Shown here: in pieces, positions 13,439-13,974 of the stretch
Position numbering within the stretch: the first letter of the stretch is position 1
Layout: each line of letters begins with the position of its first letter
Assembly (NCBI GenBank): GCA_903847495.1
Contig: CAINDT010000007.1
Location: 1 to 13,974, forward strand
DNA length: 13,974 bases
From: an uncultured Actinomycetes bacterium
GTDB lineage: Bacteria > Actinomycetota > Thermoleophilia > Gaiellales > F1-60-MAGs149
Direction of reading: 5' to 3'
Notes under the pieces: generated by a model
What the model was told of the DNA's origin: nothing
Database searches by the model: none
Seen by the model: only the letters and a program-made list of their open reading frames with translations
Translations under genes and position numbers: made by a program

Positions 13439-13974
13439 ATGAGCGACAACGCTAAGGAAATCGAGCGCAAGCGCGCAGTTCTCGGCCGGAGCCCGATCTT
13501 CACCCCTGAGGTGATGAACGACATCCACATGAAGGCCGAGCTGGGTCGCTACCGCATGCGTGGCTTCTCCATGTTCAAGCCGATCCCGCACTGGGATCAG
13601 CTCATGTTCATGCCGGGCACGCTGACCCGTTTCGTGATCGAGGGCTACCGCGAGAAGTGCGTCACCAAGACCGTCATCGGTGGCCGCTTCGCCAAGAAGC
13701 CGCTCGAGCTCGACATTCCGATCTACATCACGGGTATGAGCTTCGGTGCTCTGTCCCTCGAGGCGAAGATGGCTCTGGCCAAGGGCGCCTCGATGGCCGG
13801 CACGGCGACCTGCTCGGGCGAGGGCGGCATGATTCCGCCGGAGCGCGACCTGTCGACGAAGTGGTACTACCAGTGCATCCAGAGCCGCTACGGCTTCAAC
13901 CCGCATCACCTGATGTGCGCGGATGCGGTCGAGTTCTTCATCGGCCAGGGCTGCAAGGTGGGCCTCGGCGGCCA
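13439..13974 (+). CDS. FMN-binding glutamate synthase domain subunit (GlxD/MgsC-like), partial
   Basis: Synthase subunit of the split complex: an FMN-binding TIM barrel that would reduce the 2-oxoglutarate imine to glutamate (or N-methylglutamate). Only the first 178 residues are in the window; the gene runs off the right edge. Seen: an N-terminal region rich in Arg/Met (MRGFSMFKPIPHWDQLMFMPG), then the core IPIYITGMSFGALSLEAKMALAKGA (about 93-117) matching the family SxGALS motif, and GTATCSGEGGM (121-131), the glycine-rich FMN-contacting SGEGG. ADAVEFFIGQGCKVGLGG follows, leading to the substrate/Fe-S part that is not visible. The ribosome site AGGGGG lies 9 bases before the ATG, and the gap to the previous gene is 18 bp. 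Confidence 0.9.
   Translation, partial: MSDNAKEIERKRAVLGRSPIFTPEVMNDIHMKAELGRYRMRGFSMFKPIPHWDQLMFMPGTLTRFVIEGYREKCVTKTVIGGRFAKKPLELDIPIYITGMSFGALSLEAKMALAKGASMAGTATCSGEGGMIPPERDLSTKWYYQCIQSRYGFNPHHLMCADAVEFFIGQGCKVGLGG

Noticed and set aside
12368..13909. Long minus-strand open frame opposite the split GOGAT genes
   Set aside because: It mirrors the codon structure of the real plus-strand genes and has no motifs. A gene here would need to overlap three strongly supported genes.

Overview
The window is about 14 kb of high-GC bacterial chromosome. It is densely packed and nearly every codon ends in G or C. Gene content, TANNNT-type -10 elements and the protein families point to an actinobacterium. 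The combination of a secreted leader protein in the pst operon, ArsJ/GAPDH and a split glutamate-synthase operon is compatible with Thermoleophilia (Solirubrobacterales), but that placement is inference. No rRNA, tRNA, CRISPR array, transposase or phage gene was seen.

Layout. (1) Positions 1-3185, minus strand: a high-affinity phosphate uptake operon, read as small secreted protein - pstS - pstC - pstA (pstA runs off the left edge). A perfect 14-bp hairpin lies between pstS and pstC. (2) Positions 3186-3440: a divergent regulatory region. (3) Positions 3441-5542, plus strand: a small 91-aa protein, then etfB-etfA, translationally coupled electron-transfer flavoprotein subunits. (4) Positions 5543-5740: a non-coding gap between convergent genes, filled by two related hairpins arranged head to head, with compensatory base changes between them. 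(5) Positions 5741-8015, minus strand: an ArsJ-associated GAPDH followed by arsJ, the two-gene arsenate detoxification pair (GAPDH makes 1-arseno-3-phosphoglycerate and ArsJ exports it). No arsR or arsC is visible. (6) Positions 8016-8190: a second, different pair of inverted palindromes (core GGGGTCAGACCCC). (7) Positions 8191-10053, minus strand: a large regulator with two GAF domains and a PucR/CdaR-type C-terminal HTH. (8) Positions 10054-10259: divergent promoter region with two tandem hairpins in the probable leader. (9) Positions 10260 to the right edge, plus strand: a glutamine-synthetase family enzyme followed by three separate genes for the three functional parts of a glutamate-synthase large subunit (class II amidotransferase, GXGXG beta-helix, FMN-binding synthase domain, the last cut by the window edge).

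How it works together. The right-hand operon takes ammonia or an amine into a glutamyl amide (GS-like enzyme) and transfers it through a split GOGAT-like complex. The same arrangement is known as GlnT/GlxBCD in rhizobia and as GmaS/MgsABC (N-methylglutamate synthase) in methylamine users. Sequence alone does not decide between nitrogen assimilation and methylamine metabolism. The GAF/PucR regulator transcribed away from it is the natural candidate controller. On the left, Pst imports phosphate (and inevitably arsenate), while arsJ/GAPDH disposes of arsenate, so the two systems are physiologically linked although separated by etfBA.

No wholly new system is claimed. The most interesting unexplained structures are the two palindrome pairs that bracket the arsenate cassette, the uncharacterised secreted protein leading the pst operon, and the tandem GACG-loop hairpins upstream of the GS-like gene.
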